DNA of 64,000 nucleotides. Source: Gnetum montanum (Eukaryota; Streptophyta; Gnetopsida; Gnetales; Gnetaceae). Below are positions 12,605 to 24,400 of this stretch, piece by piece. The notes below the pieces were generated by a model that worked only from the letters and a program-made list of their open reading frames with translations, did no database searches and was not told the DNA's origin. Location: assembly GCA_015680685.1 (NCBI GenBank), contig MNCI01001310.1, positions 634,914-698,913 on the forward strand. The letters are read 5' to 3'. How positions within the stretch are numbered: the stretch's first letter is position 1; each line of letters begins with the position of its first letter. A program made the translations under genes and the position numbers.

Positions 12605-12624
12605 GGTCCCTGGCAACAATGCCA
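12605..12624 (-). other. primer-binding site of the Gypsy element
   Basis: The reverse complement is TGGCATTGTTGCCAGGGACC, immediately inside the 5' LTR (separated by one base). It resembles the TGGCGCCGTTGCCGGGGA site usual in plant Athila-type elements, with C-to-T type changes. Confidence 0.75.
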
Positions 12625-12625
12625 A

Positions 12626-13454
12626 TGATGAGTGACAATATACCTCTATGCCCAACCATACGAATCACTAAGGTGTTATGCGCGATCTAGTCGAATTCCG
12701 TGGACCTATAGTTATCTTGTACACTAGTTTTTCTAGGAAGTGAAATGATGTTGAGAATGTTTGTTGCCTTCCCAACTACACTTGTGAGGCTCAAGGGTAT
12801 GGTTTAAGTGTAATTGAGATATATGAATTTTTTTCGTTTATATTTTATGGATGTAATTGCCTACAACAAGAATAAAGGTAGAGTAGATTGAAAACTAATG
12901 TCCATTGCCTAGCTAGCCTAACACAAGTTAACTGCCCCACTTTCTTGAACACATCCTAAACACATATAGCACTGCTGAGCTACCAAATGTTAAGGGTTGT
13001 TGGGTTACCAAGTACTATATGCATGCTCAAAGTGGTCGTGCTTGTGTTCATTAACTGTTGGAAATAAATTGCTTAATTAAATGCATTAAAGTAAAGAACA
13101 AGAGAGTAAAATGCATTAAAGAAAATATTAATTTATTCCCAATGCTGCAAGGATTGTCAAAAGAGCTCGTTTTATTCCTATCACATTGCTGCGCTTAGGT
13201 ACATCAATGCTTGAACTAAGAGCTGTACACACTTAGACTTCTTCTGTGAGAACTTAGGAAATATTCTAACTATAAGGAAAAGAACGGCAAGAGCTTCGTT
13301 ACTCTGCTTGAAAACAAAACTAAAAACTAAACTATGCCAAAAACTGGAACCCAGGCTTAGTATTTATAGACTTTGGGTATATGTCTTGACGTCAGACATC
13401 TGACATCAGATCCAGGCCTCGACGTCGTAGTAGACAACAAACGATGATTCATCA
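12626..13454 (-). repeat. 5' LTR of the Gypsy element
   Basis: The LTR begins TGATGAGTGACAATATACC and ends CGATGATTCATCA. It shares with 3382-4188 long blocks such as GACCTATAGTTATCTTGTACA and CTCAAGGGTATGGTTTAAGTG. Confidence 0.9.
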
Positions 13455-13624
13455 CCACTAGGTAGATACCTCATTATTATATTTGATTCCAAGGGATGAG
13501 GTAAGAGATATGCCACTTGTAACATGGTAAAAGTATGTATTTAGCGGCGGTGGAACCCAAACTAAGTGAAACATAGGTACACCCTATGTGAGATATATAG
13601 TCTAATTAGAACTTTATATAACTC

Positions 13625-13704
13625 AACATTACCCATTGGCATTGAACCCATGACTTGGAGCTTCCAAATAAAGTGTCTTACCACTAGGCTAACACTTCAT
13701 TGTT
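13625..13704 (-). repeat. tRNA-related SINE head (first arm of inverted pair)
   Basis: On the - strand this carries TAGCCTAGTGG, close to the RNA polymerase III A box, and about 35 bases later GGTTCAATGCC, close to the B box. It looks like the 5' head of a tRNA-derived SINE. Its first 30 bases (13675-13704) pair with 13723-13752. Confidence 0.55.
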
Positions 13705-13722
13705 AGAATATAATGTTAGAAA

Positions 13723-13790
13723 AACAATGAGGTGTTAGTTTAGTGGTAAGACTCTTAATTTGAAAGCTCTAAAGAAGCATATTAAATCAT
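13723..13790 (+). repeat. SINE head, second arm of inverted pair
   Basis: AACAATGAGGTGTTAGTTTA at the start is an imperfect inverse of the SINE head at 13675-13704. The A box (TTAGTTTAGTGG) is kept but no clear B box follows. The two heads face each other across 18 bp. Nothing further is recognisable from here to about 14460. Confidence 0.5.
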
Positions 13791-14463
13791 CATCAAATTG
13801 TTTGGTATGAGGGTGTTAGAACTTGAAATAGTTGCATTATATGAATTATTTTAGCTACTTGGGAATCAAACTTGAGGCCTCTAGGTTGCCAAACCAAACT
13901 CTTAGCCTTTCTTTAGCTAGAGACTTAAGCCAATTTACTAGAGAAATATAATGATCCCTCAAGTGTAACTCAAGTCGATAACTCATTGCCTAACAAGACA
14001 ATGAATTAACCAATTAAATCATCAATCATTAACTTTGTTCAATAACTTTAAAGTGTTATATCATCATAGTAAAAAGCATCAAAATGATGACAATGAACAA
14101 ATTTACATGAAACAAAAACTTTGGTTTTTCCTTTTTTAATAATTGTTACATGATGCTATCAATTAATGCACATAAGATTTGTTTATTTTATTTATATTTA
14201 AACATAAAAATGGGTAGTCTAGACACAAAAGAGCACACAAACTTCCTTAAGAGCTCATTAATGCTACATGCTCATTTATGCTGAACCAATGTGAGGATTC
14301 ATGGTGAAGCATTTGTGAAAAATTACATATGGAGAATTAAAAAATTGAGGGAAGATTCAATAATGAATAACCTTAAACTTGCAACTTCTTTTTCATTATT
14401 AAAATATATACCACTATTTTGAAATTGAAAATGTTTTTTTACATTATTTAAATATGTGCTCAT

Positions 14464-14513
14464 GGGTCCCACTCTTACTTGCTAGTAGGTCAAGCACGTA
14501 AAGAGTGGGATCC
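14464..14513. repeat. short inverted repeat upstream of the gene
   Basis: GGGTCCCACTCTTAC (14464-14478) pairs with GTAAAGAGTGGGATCC (14498-14513), with one bulge and a 19-base loop. Function is unknown. It lies about 400 bp upstream of the start codon. Confidence 0.6.
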
Positions 14514-14689
14514 ACGAAAACATAAGCATCGATGATGATGGTGGTACACATGCCGTGGCACCTGGCATTAACTAGCTCCTAAATAAGTTTTTAAGACACG
14601 AGAAGACCAAAGATATGTTTGATAATAATAAAGAACACAATTTACCCCTCACTAAATGCAAAAGGAATAAAATTTTTGCACTTCTCTAT

Positions 14690-14913
14690 AGGTCCCACAT
14701 ACACGTGGCCTGTCCGGCTACACAGAAGCTTCCCTGACATTACTTTATTGAACACTTGAAATTCATTTATTTAGGAAGGTTGTGACGAATTTATTGGACC
14801 GCCGCACAAAAATACCAAGGTTCTGTAACGGAGCCACTTATTTGGTGCACCGCCCAGAGACGCTGCGCGGTGCGATAGAAATTCGTTTGCCGGGTAAATC
14901 TTTCGTCAAAAAC
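14690..14913 (+). promoter_or_regulatory. proximal promoter and 5' UTR region of the ABCB29-like gene, with a G-box
   Basis: ACACGTGGC at 14701-14709 is a classical plant G-box/ABRE core, bound by bZIP and bHLH factors and often linked to light or ABA control. An AT-rich segment (ATTTATTTAG, about 14765) could serve as a TATA-like element. From about 14790 base composition becomes GC-richer, as in the first exon. No ATG occurs between 14760 and 14913, so 14914 is the first start codon. The transcription start itself cannot be placed from sequence. Confidence 0.5.
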
Positions 14914-15420
14914 ATGCAGACTTATTTCGTCGCAAGCGGTCTCCATTCTCAATTCCCTGCAAAACTCGGCCAAAATGATGTTTTTTCTCAACACCTGAAT
15001 ATCGGTGGTCTGCGGCATCATCATCATCAGTATACCGGATTTCTCAGATATCGGGAACGATCCGGTGCCTGCAATTGTCGAAGGAATCGTCCGATATTAG
15101 CGTTTCAAGCTCCAACGCTTCCTCTGAGCCGGACATACAAACGTGTAAAGCCTTTCCTGGAGAAAGAGACTTCGACGATTATCAAGGGATGGCTATGCAC
15201 GGTTGTGTCCGTTGGAAGCCTCTATCTGGCCGTTCCTCGTATAGGCAAGATTTCCGGCCTTTTCAGTGGCGGCGGAGAATTTGGAAACATAATTTGGTTC
15301 TCGGCTCCCACCATGGTTTTGCTTTTGACAAGGGCCGTGTCGCATTATTTCCAGCAGGCGCTGTTCTGGGAAGCCTCATCGAACGCGGCTTTTGGAATTC
15401 GAAGCTACGTTTACAACGAG
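14914..15420 (+). CDS. ABCB29: ABCB29-like exon 1: leader and first membrane segments
   Basis: This exon encodes 169 codons starting MQTYFVASGLHSQFP. The first ATG has A at -3 and no ATG precedes it; the frame is open upstream to 14782 but without a start. Residues 1 to about 95 are rich in Arg, His and Ser with few acidic residues (note a HHHH run), fitting a plastid transit peptide. GWLCTVVSVGSLYLAVPRIG is the first membrane helix and IIWFSAPTMVLLLTRAVSHY the second, followed by FQQALFWEAS. It ends YVYNE with donor GTTAGT. GC content is clearly higher than in surrounding DNA. Confidence 0.88.
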
Positions 15421-18400
15421 GTTAGTCAAAATTTCTTATATATACAATATATGAGGTATTTTTGCTGTTGATTTTTCGATATCAACTGAAACAAATGAAG
15501 CAGTTTGCTGTTTATTTTTGAAACTGAAATGGAAATTTTATTACGAATGCAGACACTTGGATCTATTGGACAGTAGAAATAGAAATACAGTGCTATGAAG
15601 TTTGAAAACATCCTTAAGAAAATTACCAAAGAAAAGTGTTCTTGGTAACATTTGGAACCAAGCAATCAAATTTGCAACTGTAATATCTCATCTATGTTTA
15701 ATGTGCTCAAATGCAAGTCATTGCCTAAAAATGTGGTATTCATGCCTAAAAATGTGGTATTCATGTTCAATGCTATTTGTACTGCACAGTCCACATATTT
15801 ATTTTTCACAATGAATTTTGAGCCATCTACTTATTTCAATTGTCAAACAATGAGATCACTCATGCTATGTTAATGGTGTATTATTGCAAATGATAAGGAA
15901 TAAAATTAAGACCTCTGTGCTATTCTTCAAATGTAAATGTTTTTTTTTTCTTTTTACATTTTCCCAAATTTTTTGAAATATTGTTTGTTTTATTAATTTC
16001 TGAACTTTTTTAGGCTCAAAATAAATAATGTACTCTTAAGTATTTCATCTATTAAGTCATAGAACTCATTCAAGAAGTCATTCTTTATCATGCATTTCCA
16101 TTATTGTTTTTTAGCGTATTTACAAGTGTAGGTTATAAATTGACAAATAGCTTCAATTTCTAAGAGCATAATCTTTGCTTCAAAAGGCATAATATCATAC
16201 TGTGTTTGTCTTTTTACTTTAAATTCATTGAGCAGGAAAAACTTCTGAATTTCTTCCATATGTACTTATTTGATAGAGCAAGACCCAATATAGCATACCC
16301 ATAAAAAATAGTTGTTTGAACAATGACATGATAAAAACTATTTGTGGATATCCCAAAGTAGAACATATTCCTTCTTACATTTATTTTTTAAAGCAAAGAA
16401 AACTTTCATACCACTTTCAACTCTTTGTGTAATGCATTGATTCCATTTGTAATTGCATGACCATTCTTGGCCAAGACATTTGTAAGGGGTAGTTACGCCC
16501 ACATGTTCATTTCCTATAGTAAAATTGTACATTTTATTATGTGTGCCACAAATTTTGATTTTAATTTTGTGGACATTAACTTTCATTATTCAATTTTGAC
16601 AAAAGTCATCAAGAGTATTTAGCATTTGCTACAATTTTTCAATTGAATTTAAAATAAAGACAACATCATCAGCATAAAGTAAATTTGATAGGACTACTTC
16701 TAATTGTAATTACAAATTGAGTAGGTATTTTATGCATCAACTTTTCAAGTTCATTAGTAAGATATAGAAAAAAAGGACACCCTTGTTTAACATCAACATA
16801 ACTATTAAATAAAATTATTTCATGCCTATTTCTAAATTAAATGCATAACTCTTTGTAAAGTTTTTGGAAAACATATAACAGTGTGTTGGGAACTTATAAA
16901 TTTTCCAAGCACCTTTATAACTTACTCTGAATGACTAAATCATAGGCATTAGAGAAATCTGCAAAGCATATGAAAGTTTTCTTGTATAGAGTTTTTGTTT
17001 TATCAATAAGATATTTTGAAGAGATGAGATGATACCCAATAGAGTGTCGCCACCTAAATTCTACATGGGAAATTGCATGTATCTGATTTTTAGCCCATAT
17101 TTTAAGCATAAGTTCTAGAATAATAGTGCCGATTACAATCAATCTGTAATTATCCAGATCTTTTTTGTCTCTTTTTTTAAAGAGTATAATTGCTTTAATG
17201 ATGCATCATTCCTTTTCTAACCCTACTTGCATAATCATATATAACTTCTTCTAGATGACATTTCATACCAATGGCCCTTCTAATTTAAGCATTTCTTCAT
17301 ATAAGTTATTTACATCAGTAGCTTTTTGTGAATTTTAGCATGATTGCACTTCTTTTTCTCTTGGATCTGTAAGGAGGCTTGTCAAACTATTCTTGTTATC
17401 TGATAGGCTTTTTATTGGTTGTCTTGTTGTGTTTGTGTGTGCGTGTGTTTTTGTTTTAGTTGCCCCCCCCTAAATGTTAGTTTTTGGGGCTGCATGATTG
17501 TTGCTTTGCATTAGAGATGAGAAGAGATGGTTTTATTACAATTGCACAATATGTCTAAGGGTCTATTAGATGATAAACTTACCTGGCATGAGCAATATTT
17601 CAATGGCTTGTAAACACCCTTAAGGAATGGTAGGGTTCAAATTGAAGAAATCAAATAGTGTAACTATGCAATATTTGATTTTTTTTTTATTTTGGGTGTA
17701 GATTTCCAAAGAAAAACATGTTCGGTCTTCTGCTAATCATTTTCCACAAAGCCTGCAAGTATCAAAGAAGACCTATTTTATCAAAAAGTAATAAGAGCCC
17801 ATTTATTGTGTTACAATACAACTTTCAAGTGTAAAGGGATTGCATAAGATAAATAGTGGGCATTATTATGAAAGCCTATCACTCTAGATATACTGCAAGT
17901 GAAAGTGTTCTGGCCTCTGTCATTCCATATTCTTTATAATGACTTCTCTTTGATCATCTTGCTAATATGCTTTACATGTTAAATCCTTCGTTTGGATATT
18001 GTATTTTTGGCATCAAGGCTTAATTTGATTGAATTTTCCCCTTTCTTGAGTCGCTAAGCACACTTTAATAGATAAATGCTTACAAGGATAATCAAAAATT
18101 CTATGGTAAAATAAAATAAATTTACACAATGTTTTAACTTATAGAGGTAAAATATCCACGGTAGACTGGAAAAGTAAAATATCATATTGAGTTGAGCCTG
18201 TATGTCGAATTCAAACAGTAACAATGATTGTTGCACATGTTTTAGCTTTTGCCATAGTTCTGCAATTGGTTTTATCACTCAAGCTTCCCATACATATACT
18301 AGGACTATTACCATAAATGTAGTAAAAACTTGCTTTCAAAGATCCAGGTTCAAATATAGAGTTTCAATGTGAGCACCCGCATGAAAGCTTAAGTATCAAC

Positions 18401-21400
18401 CCTAGTTTAAATATGCTAGTCTTATCTTATTTAGCAGTAGATTACTGCCAAACTCTTTATGTTTAGAAGAAACTACAAATCAAGATATTTGTGTTTAAAC
18501 ATTTTGGTAACCTAGGTTTTCATTATCAAAAACTTGGTGCCTTTATCCCATCAACATGGGTTAACCTGTTAAGGTAGGCAAAGGGTTTGACAATTATTTT
18601 TTTTCTATATGGGAAGTATTGACATTTAATAACTTACATTAAATTGAGTCCTCTTTGTTATTTCTTTCCATGTCTTGAATGACTATTACAATTTGTTAAT
18701 GGTTTCTTAAAGATTTTTTGTCAAAGGTCTTAAACAGGGATATGAGTTACTTTGAAAGTGCTGGAGGCAACTTCACTGGAGATATTGCCTACAGGCTCAC
18801 AGCTGAAGCTAAAGACACTGCTGACACAGTATACACACTTCTTCAGGTATGTCTTGCTTCTAAGATGGTTCTTTGATGATCTTTAATATATGTATAGGAA
18901 TAGATTTTTAAAGACATCATGAGCTGTAAAAGCCTGAAAGCTGATGATGTTTATAACAGTTATTAGTTGTTGCGAAGAGCCTAAGTCTTTTTGCTTATTT
19001 CTACGTCAGCTATGTTCACAAATTTTTTAGTTTCGTCTGTTTGTCTTGTCAAAGTATGTATTGTTTATTTGTTGGGTTCTATTATTTTTTCTTCTTCCAT
19101 TCCTTATATTCTCCCCTGGAACTAACTGTGGTTATCCAAAACCGTATAAGCACGGTTTCCCAATGCTTCAGGCTAGTGTCGTTGTATCACATAACAACAT
19201 ATGACTATAATAATACATGTGAAAAAATGTTAATTAAACTGTGCAAACAACTTTGTGATCAAGTGTTTGATACCAGGTGGCAAGCTGAATTTCAGTCCGT
19301 TATATTTCGCTATATTGGCAGTGATAATTCCTAGAGTTGACTACCAGGGCTGTATGTAAGGACAGTGTACATTTCTAAGTTAGTGGATTCTCACATGGAT
19401 ACTTCAACAATCCCCCATATGAAATCTCTCAAAATTATGTACGTTGACAAGATCCTGAAATTGTCAATGCCTTGTTTTAGCTAAACCTGACTCGGTATAA
19501 TTGATTCAAAATTAAAGTGACTGTTCATCCCATTAGTCTGAAGCTGGTGTGGAATAAGTTGCTAGGACCTGTCATTGTGTTGTCAGCAGGCAGTTGTGTC
19601 CAATAAGAGCTGATTGAATTTTACAGCAATGCTATAACAGGTAAAAGTTGAAACCATGGTAGGCAGCAGCAGCCACAGGACATCTGCATAATAATGCTAG
19701 GAACTTTTAGAGTTTTCAAAAGTACCAATTTACACTATTAGAGTTTCAAATATTCTCTTTCCCATGTTTATGTAGCTTCAATAAAATGCCAATGACTTGA
19801 TGCAAGGCATTAAGGCATGTCAATTAGGAGCTCCTATGGTTCATATGATGAAGTTGATGCGGAATGGCTTTAGGGGAAGATGGACCATGAGTGGAATCAA
19901 TGTCAGGAATGCCATTGTAGTAGGCACCCTAACAAGGGCATTGTTTGTTGAGATGCCAGTAAGCATGGCATCCTGGCCCAGCTTGGCCAAATGGAAGTGG
20001 ACCATTGGCTGAAGTTGTCCCAACTTCAATGACAGTTGGCCTGTTGATCTCAACACCTTTAGAAAAACAAGCTATTACAACATTAAACAATGCAGAATCT
20101 TGCATTTTTTAGTGGTTTACCATCTCATCATAATTTGCCAGAGCATTGAAAGGACCTTCCTCAGGACAAAACCCCTACGACAGCATCTGGAAGTTGCTTG
20201 TTGGAAATAATTTGAGGACTTTTTGGAAATTCGTAGGGTTTGGCAACACAAATGGGCCAGGAACTTTAGAGAGATAGCTATATAGATATGTCTCAAAAAT
20301 TGAACCTAGAGTGTTATCCTTCTGTGATAGTGAATATTTTGGTTCCTAAATTGTAGAGTAATCACTTCCTTAGAGCTGCTTCATTGTTGGTGCCCTAGGT
20401 CATGCCATTTACCCACAATCTTATCTTTGAGTTGTTGCTTAATGTGTCGTTGAGTTTGGCTTGTGATGAGAGCATTTTCTACCCATTTTGCCGATTTTCT
20501 GTAGTAGCTATTACAGGTGAGGAATGACCGCAGAAACATCCTGGAAAGGCCTTGCATAACTCCATTTCATTGGTGGAACAGTCTTGATTTGTTGATGACT
20601 GGGGCTAGAATAATATAGTGGAATCACTATTGTTCTCCTTTCTCCTACGGCTGACCTTTAAATATAACCTTTTGCTTAAATTGGTTAACATAATGTTTTA
20701 TAAATCATAAAATATAGGATTGGAGTATAGTTAGGAATGCTTGTGATTGTTTTTTCTTCTTTTGGAGAAAAATCTGAGATGTATTAATGCAAAACAAAAA
20801 AAAAAGTTGTACAATTTTATAGCTTGGGCTAGCATCATTTGGCCCCATTCCCCACAGATTGTCAGGATTTCCTCCCCTAACCCTTGCGCATTGCGATATG
20901 CCCCCAAGGAAAATACTCCTAGCCTCAAGGACCCATCAATCTCATGAACCCTACCCTACGCCCTAGTCCATTTCATGGGTGTCCCAGGATCACCCAGCAG
21001 TAGAGCCCTTGCCCTTGCCCTTTTGTTTTGCAGCACTCTCCACTGTGTTACTTGATCCCTTGCTCTTCGAAACCCTCTCTTTGTCCATGGTCTGAGAGAC
21101 CTCCTTCTTTTCTACAGCCTACGACATTGTAGTTAATGGTGTTTGCCAACCCTCCTGCGTTTGGCTCGTTGCCATCTGTTGCTTGTTCTCCTTTATTAGG
21201 TGTGTAAGTTTTGCCTGGTAGCCCTTCACCATATTCTCCATCCATTGTAGATCCTGGATCCTACAGCCTCCTCTTGCATATCTTGCCACCGCGACTGCCA
21301 TGCTGCCCTTTCCTCCTATTGAGCGTGTTTTGCTGCGATGTGGCATGCCTCCTTGACATCTAGGGGATCCTGTCGTTGTTCGGATGTCGTCTCCCTTATT

Positions 21401-24400
21401 GACCTTGGTTGCACGTTTCTTCCCAGCCCAAGGGGGTCTTGCCATTAGCTGTCGCTTTAGACCCAGTAGCCGTTTGCGCTTGTGTGCCAAGAACTTGCCT
21501 ACACTGCTGTTGGTAAACTAGTTGGGGCTCTAGTGGCAAGATCATCGTCCCCGACCTCCAGAGTGCCAGAATCACCCCCAAGTGCCACCTTGGCTATCAC
21601 CTTTGTAGTGAGTCCTAGAAGAATTGGGGCAAATTGACTAGGATGCCATGCTTCATGCACTGCAAAAAGGTGAAATGGACACCCATGGGCTTGTGAGGGT
21701 ACCTAGATTGGACGAAGTATCGCTCCACAAAGATCGCCGCATCCGGCCATATGCCCTCCAACGTTGACTTGCAGATGTGTTCGTTGCCTGTTTGGTTAAT
21801 CGTGTCTTGGAAGAACTCTGCGGCATTAGTTTGGGCATGGGCCACTGGTGCAATCATCTCCCCCTCAGTAGGAACTCCCAACACCTCTGCCAAGACCCCC
21901 TTAGTAACCCTGATCTGCCTTGTTTGGAATTGCGTTTCTTCGCCCACCCAATTGTTGAAAACGTTCGTCGTGGAAAGCCCTGGTTCCCCCTTGATGCGTT
22001 TTAGCATGTTGGCCCAACCCATTTGCTCCACTAACGCCTGGAGGTTTGTGTGCCCCGCAAAATCAGTCCACACTGGCTCAAACAGTTGTCCCTGTCCCAT
22101 TGTTGCAATTGCGTCGGCCCACAGCTGGTGCCCAACCTTTGCCACATTTGATGGTGATGGCAATGCTTTTCTGCGGAAAACAAGGTGGTTCCTAGTTTTC
22201 CGGGCCATCCATAAAGTAGCCAATGTGGCAGAGTCCCCATGTATTGTCATTACTGGCACAAGGTTAGCCTTTTGCCATATGGCCTGCATAAACTGACACT
22301 CGTATATAAAGTGGTCCAGCGTCTCGGGCTTTGTAGCACACATAGGGTAGATAGCACTCACATGCACCCCCTGCTCCCGTAAAATTGTCCTTAGAGGTAG
22401 TGCTCTATGTTTTAATAGCCAACCAAATGCTTTGATCTTTTTTGGTAGTCCACCCCTCTAGACCTCATTCCATTCGTCCGTTGGCAGGTGTAGTGACTTA
22501 ATCACCTCTTTTGGGTGTTTCCCTAGCAGGTCCTTGGCCTCCATTACTCTAGCATGATTGCACATGTTCCTCCAAAGTTGTGAGCTGCTCGTATCGGCCT
22601 CCCAATTGCTATATTTCTGTCTCAAGAGTTGCACCCAAGGTGTCGTCCCATTTGTTTGACCTAAGAACCTATTAACTAGCCTGTGCAGACCCAGAGTAAC
22701 CTCGTCTTGGAAAGGCAGGAGCCCAATTCCCCCCGCTGATTTTGGGCATGCCGTCCAAGCCCAGTAAACCAAATGAAGCTTATTACCCCCTTTTCCCCTA
22801 GACCACACAAACCTTCAAATAAGTCGGTCAATTTTCTGCATAACTCCAGCTGGCGGAACCGCCATTGAAGCCATGAACTTGGTGGTTGATGCTAGCACCA
22901 TCTTTCCTTTGTGAGATAGAAAACGGCTAGTCCAACGTGTGCTTTTTTCCTATAGCCGCTCAATGAGCCCTAGCCACATCCTCTACTTCTGCTAATCAAA
23001 TATTGGCATTCCTAGATATTTCCTTTGTAACTGGCCTAGCAGGATCCCTAGCAGTTGAACAATCCTTCCCCCCATAGTCCCCTCTATGTTGATAAAGTGG
23101 ATGGTTGATTTACCTTTGTTTATCTCGAGCCCCACCTCACATTGCATTCTTTTGAGTGCCCTCTTTAGAGTTGTCGCCTGCAACACATCTGCTCTAGTGA
23201 ATAGGATCATGTTGTCGGCGTAATATGCTAACAAACATTGGACCCCATAGATGTTCAGCCCCTGCATACCTTCAACGAGGCCATGACTTTGAAGCAAATC
23301 CATCACCATGATAAAAACAACAACAATGACAAGGGGTCTCCCTGTCGTAGCCCTCTCTTCGGCCCTTGGAAACCCCAAAGTCTCCCGTCAATATCAAAAG
23401 AATATCGACTATCTCTTTGCATTTGGGTACATAGGTTAACAAACTTGGGGTCAAAACCCTTCACTAACATAATCTCTCTATGCGTTGTACAACTCACTAT
23501 GTGATATGCCTTAGCAATGTCCAACTTAATGCACATTCCCAAAAAATTGGCCCGTTTGAGAGAGTGTAGAATCTCCTACAACATCAAGATTTGATCTTGC
23601 AAAATACGGCCTTTGACAAATCCAACTTGGTGTTCGCCCACCAATTTTTTCATCAACGGTGCCAAACAACTGACCAGTATTTTAGAAAATAGGCACAACA
23701 AAGTATTGCATACACCAGTAGGTCGGAAATGAGTCGGCAAGGTCGGATGGGGCACTTTAGGTAATAGCATGATTCGCAAGCAGTTGATCTCCCTTTTGAC
23801 CTGTTGCCAACTGAGCATGCAATTAAAGGCGTCTACTAGATTTTCCCCCATGATGTCTTCAAATGCTTGAAAGAATTCTATAGGCCACCCATTCGGCCTT
23901 GGCGCCTTGTTGGTTTGCATTGACGTCATTGCAGCAAGCAACTCTGACCTTGAAAATGGCCGAAGTAGGTTCTGGTTATCAGCCACCGAGAGGACCCGCA
24001 GCACCGAAATGGAGATTTTCCTCGATTCTTGCCAATGCCAGATGTCCCCCAAAATTTGCATAGCCCCTACAACCTCCGCAAGCCTCGATCCGGCCCTTCT
24101 CCAATAGTGCCCTCAAGCAAACCTTGCAACTTCATCTTTGTGGCCCGTTTTTCTTTGGCTGTGGCAAAGAAGAAGCGTGTGTGCCTGTCTCTCTCCTACA
24201 ACCAAGTGATTCAAGAGTGTTGTCTTCAATAGCCTTCCTCCTCTCTATCTAGCTCCTGAAGCTCCCATAGTAGTTCCTGCTCCTCGTCTCACAAGTTTGC
24301 CCCTATTTCTTGCAATCCTCGTATCTTGCGCAGCCTCTTTTGTACCCATTTCCTATACCCTCTGAAGCCATTTTTTTTGCTTGAAGTCTTGGCCTTGATC

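Larger units (their letters stand above)
3382..13454 (-). mobile_element. Ty3/Gypsy LTR retrotransposon, Tat/Athila-like, decayed
   Basis: The element has two related LTRs (3382-4188, 12626-13454), a primer-binding site, a polypurine tract and a gag-protease-RT-RNase H-integrase order read right to left. Flanks CCAGT (3377-3381) and CCACT (13455-13459) look like a 5-bp target duplication with one change. The RT motif FMDDF, the gag motif KCPSHG and the GHKIS..IEVD tract following the RT are typical of the Athila/Tat side of Gypsy. About 2.2 kb of non-coding DNA lies between integrase and the 3' LTR. Every gene has stops or frameshifts, so the element is dead. It sits upstream of the ABC transporter gene and is transcribed away from it. 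Confidence 0.9.

Noticed and set aside
14782-14913. in-frame extension of exon 1 upstream to a GTG
   Set aside because: There is no ATG in it; a plant gene would start at the first ATG, 14914. Taken as 5' UTR.
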